From NCBI RefSeq assembly GCF_036865545.1, contig NZ_CP142208.1:1116001-1180000 (forward strand): DNA of 64,000 nucleotides. The letters run 5' to 3'. Each line of letters starts with the position of its first letter. Position 1 is the first letter of the stretch. The position numbers were made by a program, and so were the translations under genes. The DNA comes from Erwinia sp. E_sp_B01_1. Lineage in GTDB: Bacteria > Pseudomonadota > Gammaproteobacteria > Enterobacterales > Enterobacteriaceae. Of the stretch, positions 51,117 to 61,353 are shown one piece after another. The notes under the pieces are model-generated. The model had not been told where the DNA came from and ran no database searches. It worked only from the letters and a program-made list of their open reading frames with translations.

Positions 51117-52301
51117 TTAAGACTTCGGTTGTTCAGACCCTGCATTTTTAGCCTGGTCCGGACTCACTTCCTGCGGAGTAACCTGCGCTCCCGCTTTAGC
51201 ACGCTGAAGACCCGTGGTAATGACTTTTTCGCCCTCTTTCAGACCGCCAGTCACCAGCCATTTGTCGCCAACAGCCTGGTCTGTGGTCAGAGTGCGAACT
51301 TCTACTTTGTTATCCGCGCCCACCACCATCGCTGTTGCCTGGCCAGTTGGCGTGCGGGTTACCGCCTGCTGTGGCACTAACAGAGCGCTGGGGTTGGTTC
51401 CCTCTTCAAGACGGGCACGAACAAACATGCCGGGCAACAAAGTGTGATCCGGGTTAGGGAACACCGCACGCAGCGTGATCGAGCCGGTGGTCTCATCCAC
51501 GGTGACATCAGAGAATTCTAATGTTCCGCCCTGAGCGTATTCGCTACCATTTTGTAACAGTAGTTTGACCTGAGCTTTACCATTAGCCTGTTGCAGCTTA
51601 CCGGAGTTCAGCTCATCGCGCAGACGCATAAAGTCTTCGCTGGACTGAGTCACATCGACATAGATAGGATCAAGCTGTTGTACCGTAGCCAGTGCAGTAG
51701 TCTGAGCGCTCTGAACCAGCGCACCTTCCGTAACGGAAGATTTACCAATACGGCCACTGATAGGGGAGGTCACTTTGGTGTAAGCCAGATTAATGCGGGC
51801 TGTTTCGACATTGGCTTTAGAAGCCTGAACGGCAGCAGCCGTCTGGCTTTGCGTGGCCATAGCCTGATCGTAATCCTGCTGACTGATGTACTTAGTGCCC
51901 AACAGCGGCTTGTAACGTTTTACGGTTACAGCGGCAATCTGAGCATTTGCCACTGCCTGAGCTAAATCGCCTTTGGCACTGTCATACGCAGCCTGATAGG
52001 TCGCGGGATCGATCTGATACAGTGATTCCCCCGCCTTGATATCGCTGCCTTCCACGAAATTACGTTTTAAAATAATGCCCGAAACCTGGGGGCGAACTTC
52101 AGCAACGCGAAATGACGAGGTGCGACCCGGAAGATCGGTCGTGATTTTCAGTGGAGCATTTTTCAGCGTCAATACACCCACTTCGGGTGCCTGTTGTTGT
52201 CCGGCCTGTTGCTCTTCTTTATTGTCACATCCTGTCAGCGCTAAGCTTCCTGAAAGCATCAGAATGGCCGCCAGAGGCGTTAACCCTCTGTTTTTGTTCA
52301 T
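51117..52301 (-). CDS. acrA: AcrA periplasmic adaptor lipoprotein
   Basis: AcrA bridges AcrB and TolC in the periplasm. The 394-residue protein (E. coli 397) has lipobox SLALTGC near residue 25, a lipoyl/barrel-sandwich domain (VRPQVSGIILKRNFVEGSDIKAG), the alpha-helical hairpin (AQIAAVTVKRYKPLLGTKYISQQDYDQAMA) and the beta-barrel and membrane-proximal domains. First gene of acrAB, 17 bases before acrB, divergent from acrR. Complete, in contrast to acrB. Confidence 0.97.
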   Translation of the reverse strand: MNKNRGLTPLAAILMLSGSLALTGCDNKEEQQAGQQQAPEVGVLTLKNAPLKITTDLPGRTSSFRVAEVRPQVSGIILKRNFVEGSDIKAGESLYQIDPATYQAAYDSAKGDLAQAVANAQIAAVTVKRYKPLLGTKYISQQDYDQAMATQSQTAAAVQASKANVETARINLAYTKVTSPISGRIGKSSVTEGALVQSAQTTALATVQQLDPIYVDVTQSSEDFMRLRDELNSGKLQQANGKAQVKLLLQNGSEYAQGGTLEFSDVTVDETTGSITLRAVFPNPDHTLLPGMFVRARLEEGTNPSALLVPQQAVTRTPTGQATAMVVGADNKVEVRTLTTDQAVGDKWLVTGGLKEGEKVITTGLQRAKAGAQVTPQEVSPDQAKNAGSEQPKS

Positions 52302-52389
52302 AAATAAACCTCGAGTGTCCGATATCGATTGTTCAATGGATCACAAACCCATAAACCCATTGCTGCGTTTAAATTATGGTCGTGCTATG

Positions 52390-52415
52390 TTACATACATT
52401 CGCAAATGTATGTAA
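52390..52415. promoter_or_regulatory. AcrR operator between acrA and acrR
   Basis: A perfect inverted repeat of 11-bp arms (TTACATACATT and AATGTATGTAA) around CGCA. It is nearly identical to the AcrR operator of E. coli and lies between the divergent starts, so it can control both. Confidence 0.93.
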
Positions 52416-52441
52416 GTCCACCTTTTTGTAAAAATCATCCT

Positions 52442-53083
52442 ATGGCACGAAAAACCAAACAGCAGGCGCTAGAAACGCGAAATCATATAATTGACGCAGC
52501 AATTGAAAGGTTTTCCGAACACGGCGTTTCCAAAACGTCACTGGCTGATATCGCGGCTGCGGCAGGGGTGACGCGTGGTGCAATTTACTGGCATTTCAAA
52601 AACAAAACTGACTTGCTCAATGAAATCTGGGCACAGTCCGAATCCGGACTGGAAGACTTAGAGGTTGAGTATCAATTAAAATACCCTTCTGATCCACTCT
52701 CTGTCATGCGTGCCATGGTGACCTATGTCCTTGTGGCCACGGCCCGGGACCAGCGCAGACGTGCTCTTATGGAAATTATTTTCCATAAATGCGAATTTGT
52801 GGGCGAAATGACCACCTTGCAGATGATGCAGCAGACTCTGTACCTGGAATGTTACGAGAAGATTGAAGATGTTCTGCGCCAGTGTATTGAAGCGGGTCAG
52901 TTACCTGCTGAACTCGAAACCCGCCGTACAGCCGTTGTGATGCGCGCCTATATTACCGGCATCATGGAGAACTGGCTGTTTATGCCCGAAAGCTTTGATC
53001 TGGTGGCTGATGCGCCGCAACTGGTTGAGGTGCTGATCGATATGTTGCAGCACAGCCGTACGTTACGCACCTCCGCTGGTTAG
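52442..53083 (+). CDS. acrR: AcrR, TetR-family repressor of acrAB
   Basis: A 213-residue TetR-family repressor. The helix-turn-helix TSLADIAAAAGVTRGAIYWHFKNKTDL-type region occupies residues 35-60, and MEIIFHKCEFVGEM marks the ligand domain as in E. coli. I chose the ATG at 52442 (MARKTKQQALETRNHII); the frame continues 22 codons upstream but that region contains the operator. Drug binding should release repression of acrAB. Confidence 0.96.
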   Translation: MARKTKQQALETRNHIIDAAIERFSEHGVSKTSLADIAAAAGVTRGAIYWHFKNKTDLLNEIWAQSESGLEDLEVEYQLKYPSDPLSVMRAMVTYVLVATARDQRRRALMEIIFHKCEFVGEMTTLQMMQQTLYLECYEKIEDVLRQCIEAGQLPAELETRRTAVVMRAYITGIMENWLFMPESFDLVADAPQLVEVLIDMLQHSRTLRTSAG

Positions 53084-53240
53084 CAATCAAACCCGGTATT
53101 GCGCAGAAGCTGACTTACCCTCAAAACTCAGCAATGCGCATCACCCTGGTAAACAGCAAAACCGGGTAATGCGCCGGTCACTGACCAGCCTCACATCCCC
53201 GAATCGCATTCAGACCTGAGCTGCCGTCAGAGACAAAACC

Positions 53241-53390
53241 TTACGGCTGTTTTGCCACTTTAGATTCGAAATCTCTCTGCACTATAGCCAGCGCGGCAAG
53301 CACCGTCTGCGGCGCAATATTGTTCTCTTCCAGCAACATAATCAGATCGACCGCCAGCTTTACTTCTTCCGGGGCGTTTTCAAGCGACAT
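53241..53390 (-). CDS. ybaM: YbaM (RsmS-like) small protein
   Basis: A 49-residue protein starting [22 protein letters not shown] and matching E. coli YbaM (53 residues); homologues in Pectobacterium have been named RsmS, a pleiotropic virulence regulator. Acidic N-terminal helix, basic C-terminal helix ([13 protein letters not shown]). The mscK gene present beside it in E. coli is missing here, so ybaM is convergent with acrR directly. Confidence 0.85.
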   Translation of the reverse strand: MSLENAPEEVKLAVDLIMLLEENNIAPQTVLAALAIVQRDFESKVAKQP

Positions 53391-53418
53391 TCTCTGCTCC
53401 TTACAGATCCCGACACCA

Positions 53419-53663
53419 TCAGATCCGCAGTTTTTTGATCAACAGTACCATAATGAGCGCACCGGCCAGAGCGATCAGCATGGCTCTGGGTTCCATTTCC
53501 GCCAGGGTGCCATAACTGAAGAAGACGCTGATATAGCCCCCTATCAACGCACCCACTACAGCCAGTACCAGCGTCGGGATCAGGCCGCCGGGCCGGCCCG
53601 GAAAAAACGCCGGGTCAGGAAACCTGTCAGCAAACCGATGACTATCCACGAGAGAAGCCCCAT
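53419..53663 (-). pseudogene. GlsB/YeaQ/YmgE-family small membrane protein, 1-base frameshift
   Basis: The ATG at 53663 begins MGLLSWIVIGLLTGFLTRRFF, typical of the transglycosylase-associated GlsB/YeaQ/YmgE family, but the frame then stops early. The expected continuation (PGRPGGLIPTLVLAVVGALIGGYISVFF...LIKKLRI) lies in another frame. One extra A in the A6 run at 53602-53607 would restore an 81-residue protein with three membrane helices. Either a homopolymer sequencing error or a recent pseudogene. Members are linked to acid or osmotic stress. Confidence 0.8.
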
Positions 53664-53726
53664 ACGTATCTCCAGCCAAAAATTTATCCAAGTATATACG
53701 TTAAAACCGGGTAAACCTGGCTGACG

Positions 53727-54257
53727 CTAAGGTTCACGTTTTTCAATTGCGCGTTCGATGCGTTTTGTAGCCTGCAAACAGCGCTGAAGCCGGCCTTCCT
53801 GAGCGGCAATCTCACGCTGAAGGTTTTGCTGCTGCACCAGCGTTTCACACCTGGCTAACTGGCTTTCACGGTCGGCTATCATCGCCCTCAGGCGCCGCTC
53901 ATAATCCTGATGTTTCGCCAGCTTCTCATAAAGATTCTCGCTGACCGGTTCGGCTACCACTTCGCCCTTGCGCAGGGTAAGCGTCGCCAGTTCGCGCTGT
54001 AATGCAGTGATCTGAAGCACCACGCGCTCGGCCATCCAGGCGACGCGCTCGGGCCGCTGGTCTGCAACGCTCTGTTTTAGCAGCCCCAGATTCTGGCGGA
54101 TCTCCAGAAGATAATCCCCCAACCGGGTGGTGTGGGTATGGAACAGTTGGGCATCGAAACGCGCCTTTGGCGTGCGTTTATTGCTGTGGGGGGCCACCGC
54201 TTCGGCCAGCTGTTCCAGCTTTGCTTCCAGTTGCTGAAGCAACAGGGCACTTTTCAT
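53727..54257 (-). CDS. priC: Primosomal replication protein PriC
   Basis: PriC helps reload DnaB at stalled forks in a PriA-independent restart route. From the ATG at 54257 (MKSALLLQQLEAKLEQL) it has 176 residues (E. coli 175), all helical, with the conserved HQDYERRLRAMIADRESQLAR near the C-terminal third. Sequence identity to E. coli is moderate, which is normal for this protein. Divergent from ybaN. Confidence 0.9.
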   Translation of the reverse strand: MKSALLLQQLEAKLEQLAEAVAPHSNKRTPKARFDAQLFHTHTTRLGDYLLEIRQNLGLLKQSVADQRPERVAWMAERVVLQITALQRELATLTLRKGEVVAEPVSENLYEKLAKHQDYERRLRAMIADRESQLARCETLVQQQNLQREIAAQEGRLQRCLQATKRIERAIEKREP

Positions 54258-54317
54258 CTTGTGGTCTCCAGTCAAGGCGTGCCAGGATTATCGTCTGAAA
54301 GGGAAAGGACTCAGACA

Positions 54318-54695
54318 ATGCAACGTATCATTCTACTGATTATTGGCTGGTTAGCGATGGGGTTAGCAACGCTGGGGGTGATTTTACCGCTGTTGCCCAC
54401 CACACCCTTTCTGCTGCTTGCGGCCTGGTGTTTTGCCCGCTCTTCTCCCCGTTTCCATCACTGGCTGCTGCACCGTTCGCTGTTTGGACCTTATTTACGC
54501 CACTGGCAACAGCATCGCGCGCTGCCACCCAGGACCAAAGGACGTATGGTGGTGTTTACCCTGATTACCTTTGCCTTCTCTTTATGGCTGGTGAAGATCC
54601 TCTGGGTGCGGGTGATGTTAGTCTGCCTGCTCACTGTTCTGCTGATCTTTATGCTACGTTTACCGGTAGTCGGGGACGGGCAAGAAAAGCGGTAA
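54318..54695 (+). CDS. ybaN: YbaN, DUF454 inner-membrane protein
   Basis: A 125-residue DUF454 membrane protein, same length as E. coli YbaN. It opens MQRIILLIIGWLAMGLATLGVILPLLPTTPFLLLAAWCFARSSPRFH (helices and PTTPF motif), then SLFGPYLRHWQQHRALPPRTKG and two more helices. Function unknown. The ORF is open upstream inside priC's antisense strand, but the family start is at 54318. Confidence 0.93.
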   Translation: MQRIILLIIGWLAMGLATLGVILPLLPTTPFLLLAAWCFARSSPRFHHWLLHRSLFGPYLRHWQQHRALPPRTKGRMVVFTLITFAFSLWLVKILWVRVMLVCLLTVLLIFMLRLPVVGDGQEKR

Positions 54696-54853
54696 TTTTG
54701 CGGACTATGGTTGCAATTGCCCGAAGGTTTGCATAGATTTGGTCGTTTTCGTGCGTGGCTTCCCCCTGACGTTTCCCTTTTTGCTCTGCGACACAGGTCG
54801 TCAGCGCTGATGAAGCTGCGCGAGTCAGATTTGTATTTACCAGGCATAACACT

Positions 54854-55405
54854 ATGACCGCGACTGCGCAGCAGCTTGAATTCCTTAAAAACAGTATCAA
54901 AAGCATTCCGGACTACCCGAAGCCGGGTATTTTGTTCCGTGACGTGACCAGCCTGCTGGAAGACCCCGAAGCCTATGCGCTAAGTATTAAGCTGCTGGTT
55001 GAACGTTATCGTGACAGGGGCATCACCAAAGTCGTTGGCACCGAAGCCCGTGGATTTTTATTTGGCGCACCCGTGGCTTTAGGGCTGGGTGTAGGTTTTG
55101 TTCCCGTGCGTAAGCCGGGCAAACTGCCCCGCAAAACCTTTTCCGAATCTTACGAGCTGGAGTACGGCACCGATAAGCTCGAACTGCACTGCGACGCTAT
55201 CGGCGAAGGCGATATCGTGCTGGTGGTGGACGATCTGTTAGCGACCGGCGGCACGATTGAAGCTACCGTTAAGCTGATCCGCCGTGCCGGAGGCGAAGTA
55301 AAAGATGCCGCCTTTATTATCAATCTGTTCGACCTCAGCGGTGAAGCCCGCCTGAAGGCGCAGGGCATCGAGTCCTTCAGCCTCGTTAACTTCCCAGGGC
55401 ACTAA
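54854..55405 (+). CDS. apt: Adenine phosphoribosyltransferase
   Basis: Apt salvages adenine to AMP using PRPP. The 183-residue protein equals E. coli in length, with the PRPP-binding motif [16 protein letters not shown] near residue 125 and [14 protein letters not shown]. It precedes dnaX by 81 bases, as in E. coli, where the two are partly cotranscribed. Confidence 0.97.
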   Translation: MTATAQQLEFLKNSIKSIPDYPKPGILFRDVTSLLEDPEAYALSIKLLVERYRDRGITKVVGTEARGFLFGAPVALGLGVGFVPVRKPGKLPRKTFSESYELEYGTDKLELHCDAIGEGDIVLVVDDLLATGGTIEATVKLIRRAGGEVKDAAFIINLFDLSGEARLKAQGIESFSLVNFPGH

Positions 55406-55486
55406 ACCCCCAACGTTCAGCCTCGCCGTAAAGGTGGGGCTGTGTTAGCATTACCCTCCGGTTCACTCAACACATCCCGCGAATTA

Positions 55487-57421
55487 ATGAGCTATCAGGT
55501 ACTGGCCCGCAAGTGGCGTCCACAAGCGTTTACTGATGTCGTCGGTCAGGAGCATGTCCTGACAGCGCTGGCTAATGGCCTGTCGCTCGGCCGCATCCAT
55601 CACGCTTATCTGTTTTCCGGCACCCGAGGTGTGGGAAAGACCACCATTGCCCGCCTGTTGGCGAAAGGACTGAATTGCGAAACGGGCATTACGGCTACCC
55701 CGTGCGGTCAGTGTGATAACTGTCGTGAAATTGAGCAGGGGCGTTTTGTCGATCTGATTGAGATTGATGCCGCCTCCCGTACCAAAGTGGAAGACACGCG
55801 CGATCTGCTGGACAACGTGCAGTACGCACCAGCGCGTGGCCGCTTCAAAGTTTACCTTATTGATGAAGTGCATATGCTCTCGCGTCACAGCTTTAATGCG
55901 CTGTTAAAAACGCTGGAAGAGCCTCCTGAGCACGTGAAATTCCTGCTGGCAACTACCGATCCGCAGAAGCTGCCGGTGACCATTCTGTCGCGCTGCCTGC
56001 AATTTCATCTGAAAGCCCTGGATGTTGAACAGATCCGCGGCCAGCTTGAGCACGTGCTGCACGAAGAGAAAATTGACGCCGAAGCGCGATCGCTGCAACT
56101 GCTGGCACGCGCAGCGGATGGCAGCATGCGCGATGCGCTGAGCCTCACCGACCAGGCCATTGCGATGGGGCAGGGGCAGGTGACCACTGAAACGGTCAAC
56201 GCCATGCTCGGCACGCTGGATGATGAGCAGCCGCTGGCGCTGATTGAAGCGCTGGTCAATGCGGAAGGCGAGCAGGTGATGGCGCTGCTGAATCAGGCTG
56301 CCTCTCGCGGCGTTGAGTGGGAAGCGCTGCTGGTTGAAATGCTGACCCTGCTGCACCGGGTGGCAATGATCCAGCTGCTGCCCTCCGCGCTGGGCGATGA
56401 CTATGCCGCCGTTGAGCACCGCCTGCGCGAACTGGCACGAGTGTTACCGCCAGCAGATGTCCAACTTTATTATCAGACGATGCTGGTGGGCCGCAAAGAG
56501 TTGCCGCTGGCACCCGATCGGCGTATGGGCGTTGAGATGACGCTGTTGCGCGCGCTGGCCTTTCACCCGAAACAGGTGATTGCTGAGCCGGTTGCCCGTC
56601 CGGCAATGACGCCGCAGGTGCCGCCCGCTGTCTCACAGCCCGCTCCGGCGGTTCCTCCGACAGCGGGCACGCCTGCCCATACCGTGCAGGAAGCGCCCCC
56701 TCCGGGGAATTTGCCCGATACCACCAGTCAGTTACTGCAGGCGCGAACGCAGTTGATGCGCCAGCAGGGAGCGACCAAACCAAAAAAGGATGAGCCGGCG
56801 GCGCAAAATGCGCGGCCGGCAAGTTCGGCACTGGAGCGGCTGGCTTCAGTTACCGGGCGTGGCCAGAAGCGGCAGGCTGCCGCTGAACCCGCAGCCCCGG
56901 TAAAAAAAGAGGCCTATCGCTGGAAGGCGCAGACGGTGAGCGAGGCGGAGCCAGAACCCTTAGCCACCCCTAAGGCTTTGCGCAACGCGCTTGAGCATGA
57001 AAAAACGCCGGAACTGATGGCGAGGCTGACCTCTGAATCTTTGCTGCGGGATGCATGGGCAGCAGAGATTGCCACGCTGACGCTGCCTAAACTGGTACAG
57101 CAACTGGCGCTGAACGCGTGGAAAGAGGAGACGGAGAGCGGCATTTGCCTGCATCTTCGCTCCAGCCAGCGCCACCTTAACTCTCCATCAGCGCAGAAAG
57201 TGTTGAGCGAGGCATTAAGCGCGGCAGCAGGTCAACCGGTTGAATTGACACTGGTAGAAGATGATAATCCATCGGTGTTAACGCCGCTGGAATGGCGTCA
57301 GGCGATTTACGAAGAGAAACTGGCGCAGGCGCGTCAGTCCATTATCGCGGATACTCATATTCAGACGCTGCGTCGTTTTTTTGACGCGGACCTGGATGAA
57401 GAGAGTATTCGCCCCGTTTGA
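55487..57421 (+). CDS. dnaX: DNA polymerase III subunits tau and gamma
   Basis: DnaX is the clamp-loader ATPase; the full frame gives tau (644 residues), which also holds polymerase cores and DnaB. Walker A GTRGVGKT near residue 45, zinc-binding CxxxxxxxxCxxCxxC ([17 protein letters not shown]), Walker [12 protein letters not shown] programmed -1 frameshift would give gamma of about 435 residues. I chose the ATG at 55487 ([13 protein letters not shown]), the E. coli start, rather than the upstream ORF start. The proline-rich linker 380-430 is more variable. Confidence 0.97.
   Translation: MSYQVLARKWRPQAFTDVVGQEHVLTALANGLSLGRIHHAYLFSGTRGVGKTTIARLLAKGLNCETGITATPCGQCDNCREIEQGRFVDLIEIDAASRTKVEDTRDLLDNVQYAPARGRFKVYLIDEVHMLSRHSFNALLKTLEEPPEHVKFLLATTDPQKLPVTILSRCLQFHLKALDVEQIRGQLEHVLHEEKIDAEARSLQLLARAADGSMRDALSLTDQAIAMGQGQVTTETVNAMLGTLDDEQPLALIEALVNAEGEQVMALLNQAASRGVEWEALLVEMLTLLHRVAMIQLLPSALGDDYAAVEHRLRELARVLPPADVQLYYQTMLVGRKELPLAPDRRMGVEMTLLRALAFHPKQVIAEPVARPAMTPQVPPAVSQPAPAVPPTAGTPAHTVQEAPPPGNLPDTTSQLLQARTQLMRQQGATKPKKDEPAAQNARPASSALERLASVTGRGQKRQAAAEPAAPVKKEAYRWKAQTVSEAEPEPLATPKALRNALEHEKTPELMARLTSESLLRDAWAAEIATLTLPKLVQQLALNAWKEETESGICLHLRSSQRHLNSPSAQKVLSEALSAAAGQPVELTLVEDDNPSVLTPLEWRQAIYEEKLAQARQSIIADTHIQTLRRFFDADLDEESIRPV
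56766..56820 (+). promoter_or_regulatory. Programmed -1 ribosomal frameshift signal in dnaX
   Basis: Slippery heptamer A AAA AAG at 56782-56788. AGGGAG lies 10 bases upstream (56766-56771) as internal Shine-Dalgarno. A two-part stem (56794-56799/56815-56820 and 56801-56804/56810-56813) begins 5 bases downstream. After slipping, one codon (GGA) is read before TGA, giving gamma. Confidence 0.9.
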
Positions 57422-57473
57422 AACGCTGCATGACCGCCCCGGTGGAATGCGGCCCGATCTGAGAGAGAAAACT

Positions 57474-57803
57474 ATGTTTGGAAAAGGCGGAATGGGCAAC
57501 CTGATGAAACAGGCCCAGCAGATGCAGGAAAAAATGGCTCAGGCTCAGGAAGAGATCGCAGCCCTGGAAGTGACCGGCGAATCAGGCGCAGGTCTGGTAA
57601 AAGTCACCATCAACGGCGCGCACAACTGCCGTCGTGTTGAGGTGGATCCAAGCCTGCTGGAAGATGATAAAGATATGCTGGAAGATCTGGTCGCTGCGGC
57701 ATTTAACGATGCTGCCCGCCGCATCGCAGAAGCGCAGAAAGAGAAGATGGCTGGCGTTTCTAACGGTATGCAGCTGCCACCTGGCTTCAAGATGCCGTTC
57801 TGA
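57474..57803 (+). CDS. ybaB: YbaB/EbfC nucleoid-associated protein
   Basis: A 109-residue DNA-binding dimer of the YbaB/EbfC family, same length as E. coli. [23 protein letters not shown] begins the long N-terminal helix, and [15 protein letters not shown] the beta core. Located between dnaX and recR, sharing one base with the recR ATG (TGATG). Recombination-linked role inferred from this conserved pairing. Confidence 0.96.
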   Translation: MFGKGGMGNLMKQAQQMQEKMAQAQEEIAALEVTGESGAGLVKVTINGAHNCRRVEVDPSLLEDDKDMLEDLVAAAFNDAARRIAEAQKEKMAGVSNGMQLPPGFKMPF

Positions 57804-58408
57804 TGCAGACCAGCCCGCTCCTTGAAAGTTTGATGGAGTCGCTGCGCTGTCTGCCAGGCGTTGGGCCAAAATCGGCCCAGCGTATGGCTTTTCAGCTGTT
57901 ACAGCGTGACCGCAGCGGCGGCATGCGTCTGGCTCAGGCTCTGACGCGTGCCATGTCAGAAATCGGCCACTGTGCCGACTGCCGGACCTTTACCGAGCAG
58001 GAAATCTGCACCATCTGCGCTAACCCGCGTCGTCAGCAAACCGGGCTGATTTGCGTGGTGGAAAGCCCGGCGGACATTCATGCCATTGAGCAAACCGGGC
58101 AGTTTGCCGGTCGCTACTTTGTGCTGATGGGTCACCTTTCACCGCTCGATGGCATTGGTCCCAATGACATCGGCCTTGATCGGCTGGAGCAGCGGCTGGA
58201 AAAAGAGTCTGTTCAGGAAGTGATCCTGGCCACCAACCCCACGGTGGAAGGGGAGGCAACGGCCAACTACATCGCTGCAATGTGCGGACAGTATGGCGTA
58301 GAAGCCAGCCGTATTGCGCATGGTGTACCCGTTGGTGGTGAGCTGGAAATGGTCGATGGCACCACGCTGTCGCACTCTCTGGCAGGCCGCCATAAGATTA
58401 GATTCTAG
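57803..58408 (+). CDS. recR: Recombination mediator RecR
   Basis: RecR acts with RecO (and RecF) to load RecA on SSB-coated DNA. The 201-residue protein has an N-terminal helix-hairpin-helix ([18 protein letters not shown]), a zinc finger ([19 protein letters not shown], four Cys) and the Toprim domain ([18 protein letters not shown], then [15 protein letters not shown]). Identical length to E. coli. Confidence 0.97.
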   Translation: MQTSPLLESLMESLRCLPGVGPKSAQRMAFQLLQRDRSGGMRLAQALTRAMSEIGHCADCRTFTEQEICTICANPRRQQTGLICVVESPADIHAIEQTGQFAGRYFVLMGHLSPLDGIGPNDIGLDRLEQRLEKESVQEVILATNPTVEGEATANYIAAMCGQYGVEASRIAHGVPVGGELEMVDGTTLSHSLAGRHKIRF

Positions 58409-58437
58409 CCAATTAGCGGCACGATCCGTCGTGCCCG

Positions 58438-58465
58438 CTTGAAATCTCTGTTAATGCCCCCACTC
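58438..58465 (+). promoter_or_regulatory. Sigma-32 (heat-shock) promoter of htpG
   Basis: CTTGAAA (58438-58444) and CCCCACTC (58458-58465) with a 13-base spacer fit the RpoH consensus, 40 bases before htpG, a classic heat-shock gene. Confidence 0.75.
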
Positions 58466-58506
58466 TACATCTCAACGTATTTCCATCTCCACTAGTTGAG
58501 GTAGCA

Positions 58507-60381
58507 ATGACCATGAAAGGACAAGAGACGCGTGGCTTCCAGTCAGAGGTAAAACAGCTTCTGCACCTGATGATCCATTCCCTCTATTCAAACAAAGAAA
58601 TCTTCCTGCGTGAGCTGATCTCCAACGCCTCTGATGCGGCGGACAAACTGCGTTTTCGCGCTCTGTCCACCCCGGATCTTTATCAGGGCGATGGCGACTT
58701 ACGCGTGCGGGTTTCCGTTGATAAGGAAAATCGCACCCTCACGCTGAGCGATAACGGCATCGGCATGACGCGTGATGAAGTCATTGAAAACCTGGGCACC
58801 ATCGCCAAATCCGGTACCAAATCTTTCCTGGAATCTCTGGGTTCCGATCAGGCTAAAGACAGCCAGCTGATCGGTCAGTTTGGTGTGGGCTTCTACTCTG
58901 CCTTTATCGTGGCAGACAAGGTTTCTGTACGCACCCGTGCAGCCGGTGTAACGGCAGATGAAGGCGTGTTCTGGGAATCTCAGGGTGAGGGCGAGTACAC
59001 CATCGCCGACATCACCAAAGAAGATCGTGGAACCGAAATCACCCTGCACCTGCGCGAAGGTGAAGATGAGTTTCTGGATGCCTGGCGTGTGCGCAGCATC
59101 ATCAGCAAATACTCCGATCACATTGCCCTGCCTGTGGAGATCGAAAGCCACAACGAAGAAGAGAACACCACCAGCTGGGAAAAGATCAACAAAGCCCAGG
59201 CGCTGTGGACGCGTAACAAGTCCGACATCAGCGAAGAAGAGTACAAAGAGTTCTACAAGCATGTTTCTCATGACTATGCCGATCCGCTGACCTGGAGCCA
59301 CAACCGTGTGGAAGGCAAGCAGGAGTACACCAGCCTGCTGTACATCCCGTCTCAGGCTCCGTTTGATATGTGGAACCGTGACCATAAACACGGGCTGAAA
59401 CTCTACGTACAGCGCGTGTTTATCATGGATGACGCTGAACAGTTTATGCCTAACTACCTGCGTTTCGTTCGTGGGCTGATAGATTCCAGCGATTTGCCGC
59501 TGAACGTCTCGCGTGAAATTCTGCAGGACAGCCGCATCACCCAGACGCTGCGCAATGCGTTGAGCAAACGTGCGTTGCAGATGCTGGAGAAAGTGGCGAA
59601 GGATGATGAAGAGCAATATCAGAAGTTCTGGCAGCAGTTTGGTCTGGTCCTGAAAGAAGGCCCGGCTGAAGATACCAGCAATGCTGAAACCATCGCTAAG
59701 CTGCTCCGTTTCGCCAGCACCAGCAGCGAAGGTTCCGCACAGACTGTCTCGCTGGAAGACTACCTGACACGCATGGTGGAAGGTCAGGAGAAGATTTACT
59801 ACATCACCGCCGACAGCTATGCCGCCGCGAAGAGCAGCCCGCATCTGGAGCTGTTCCGCAAAAAAGGCATTGAAGTGCTGCTGCTCTCCGATCGTATCGA
59901 TGAGTGGATGATGAGCTACCTCACCGAGTTCGACGGCAAGCCATTCCAGTCAGTGAGCAAGGATGACGAAGCGCTGAGCAAGCTGGCTGACGAAGAAACC
60001 GAAGAGCAGAAAGAAGCAGAAAAAGCGCTGGAGCCGTTTGTTGAGCGAGTGAAAACTTTACTGGGCGATCGGGTGAAAGAAGTGCGTCTGACGCACCGAC
60101 TGACCGACACGCCAGCTATCGTCACCACCGAAGCCAACGACATGAGCACCCAGATGGCGAAGCTGTTTGCTGCTGCAGGTCAGGCCGTGCCGGAAGTGAA
60201 GTATCTGTTTGAACTCAACCCGGATCATGCGCTGGTGAAGCGTGCTGCTGATACGCATGATGAGGCTCACTTTGCCGAGTGGGTAGAGCTGCTGCTGGAT
60301 CAGGCGATGTTTGCAGAGCGTGGAACGCTGGAAGATCCTAACCTGTTCATCCGCCGTATGAACCAGCTTTTGCTGGGATAA
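58507..60381 (+). CDS. htpG: Chaperone protein HtpG (bacterial Hsp90)
   Basis: Dimeric ATP-dependent chaperone. The 624-residue protein carries the GHKL ATPase motifs: [27 protein letters not shown] and [11 protein letters not shown]. Middle domain [11 protein letters not shown] contains the catalytic-loop Arg, and a C-terminal dimer domain follows. The ATG at 58507 has GAGG 5 bases upstream; the third codon (58513, MKGQETRGF) corresponds to the E. coli start and is possible. Followed by a strong terminator. Confidence 0.97.
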   Translation: MTMKGQETRGFQSEVKQLLHLMIHSLYSNKEIFLRELISNASDAADKLRFRALSTPDLYQGDGDLRVRVSVDKENRTLTLSDNGIGMTRDEVIENLGTIAKSGTKSFLESLGSDQAKDSQLIGQFGVGFYSAFIVADKVSVRTRAAGVTADEGVFWESQGEGEYTIADITKEDRGTEITLHLREGEDEFLDAWRVRSIISKYSDHIALPVEIESHNEEENTTSWEKINKAQALWTRNKSDISEEEYKEFYKHVSHDYADPLTWSHNRVEGKQEYTSLLYIPSQAPFDMWNRDHKHGLKLYVQRVFIMDDAEQFMPNYLRFVRGLIDSSDLPLNVSREILQDSRITQTLRNALSKRALQMLEKVAKDDEEQYQKFWQQFGLVLKEGPAEDTSNAETIAKLLRFASTSSEGSAQTVSLEDYLTRMVEGQEKIYYITADSYAAAKSSPHLELFRKKGIEVLLLSDRIDEWMMSYLTEFDGKPFQSVSKDDEALSKLADEETEEQKEAEKALEPFVERVKTLLGDRVKEVRLTHRLTDTPAIVTTEANDMSTQMAKLFAAAGQAVPEVKYLFELNPDHALVKRAADTHDEAHFAEWVELLLDQAMFAERGTLEDPNLFIRRMNQLLLG

Positions 60382-60414
60382 TCAGCTCCGCAGTTTGAAG
60401 TGCTGAATAGACAT

Positions 60415-60452
60415 AAACAGCTGTCCCTCTGGAGGGCAGCTGTTTTTTTTGC
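60415..60452 (+). terminator. Terminator after htpG
   Basis: AAACAGCTG (60415-60423) pairs with CAGCTGTTT (60437-60445), extended by CCCTC/GAGGG inside, and is followed by T residues. It stands between convergent htpG and the LysR gene. Confidence 0.9.
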
Positions 60453-60469
60453 CGTTTGCCCCATCCGCA

Positions 60470-61345
60470 TCAACCTGCCATCGCCGCCTCTTCCAGCAGC
60501 CAGCGGCGAAAAACATCAATTTCCCTCTCTTCCCTGCGTGAAGCCTTCACCATCATCCATGTCGCCCTGTCCACCTCAGCAAACCCCAGGGGCGCTATCA
60601 GTGTCCTCTCCTGAATTTCTTTCTTCACCAGAATCTGCGGCGTCATAATAATCCCCAGCCCGTTCCTGGCTGCCTGAATAGCCAGCGTCAGATTATCGAA
60701 ATGTTTCCCGGCCCAGAAATCGCCCCGTGCGCCAGTTTTTTTCGCCCACTCAGCCCAGGCATGAAGCTTGGTGTCAGCATGAAGCAGCGGCAGCGTAGAA
60801 AAGTCTGTCTCATAGGTAAAACGGTTACTGAAAGAGGGCGCACATACCGGGCCTATGTAATCCACGGTAATCAGAGTGGCAGCAATATCAGCCTGCATCG
60901 GCTGTTCATGGCTCAGTATTAATACGTCCGACTGCTCGTTTCGTACCCGCTCAATATCCACATGTGTCTGGAAGGTCAGCGCAATATCTTTATAGCGTTC
61001 AGTAAAACGACTGATCCTTGGGATCAACCATTGCGCCAGAAAGCTCGGCGCACAGGAGACAGTCAGGCTGTGATGATTTCTGGCGCGAATTTTTTCGCAG
61101 GTCGTCTCTATCTCACTAAAAACCTGCATACAGCACACCTTCAGCCGCTCACCATCGGACGTCAATTGCACACGGCCATTGGCCCGCAGAAACAGCGGCT
61201 TACCCAGCCACTCTTCCAGTAACTTGATTTGATGACTCACCGCACTGTGGGTCACGTTCAGCGACTGCGCCGCCAGACTGAAATTCTGATGCAGTGCGGC
61301 CAGGTGGAAATAGCGCAGGGCGCGTAGCGAAGGAAGTCCCGACAT
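60470..61345 (-). CDS. LysR-family transcriptional regulator (GcvA-like)
   Basis: A 291-residue LysR-type regulator. N-terminal helix-turn-helix (LRALRYFHLAALHQNFSLAAQSLNVTHSAVSHQIKLLEEWLG), then an effector domain (TVSCAPSFLAQWLIPRISRF, LTLAIQAARNGLGIIMTPQIL) of the GcvA/AmpR subgroup. It is divergent from the PP-loop-NUDIX-PLP-exporter operon with a 21-bp palindrome in between, so it is the likely regulator of that operon. Ligand unknown. The locus is not part of the E. coli K-12 htpG neighbourhood. Confidence 0.88.
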   Translation of the reverse strand: MSGLPSLRALRYFHLAALHQNFSLAAQSLNVTHSAVSHQIKLLEEWLGKPLFLRANGRVQLTSDGERLKVCCMQVFSEIETTCEKIRARNHHSLTVSCAPSFLAQWLIPRISRFTERYKDIALTFQTHVDIERVRNEQSDVLILSHEQPMQADIAATLITVDYIGPVCAPSFSNRFTYETDFSTLPLLHADTKLHAWAEWAKKTGARGDFWAGKHFDNLTLAIQAARNGLGIIMTPQILVKKEIQERTLIAPLGFAEVDRATWMMVKASRREEREIDVFRRWLLEEAAMAG

Positions 61346-61353
61346 CGTTCTAC

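Noticed and set aside
53084..53240. Imperfect GGGTAATGCGC-like repeats between acrR and ybaM, where mscK lies in E. coli
   Set aside because: The repeats are short and irregular, and no remnant of mscK coding sequence could be recognised.
58699..59844. A 381-codon open frame antisense to htpG
   Set aside because: It mirrors the strongly conserved htpG frame, has no ribosome site or family similarity, and long antisense frames are common opposite GC-rich genes.
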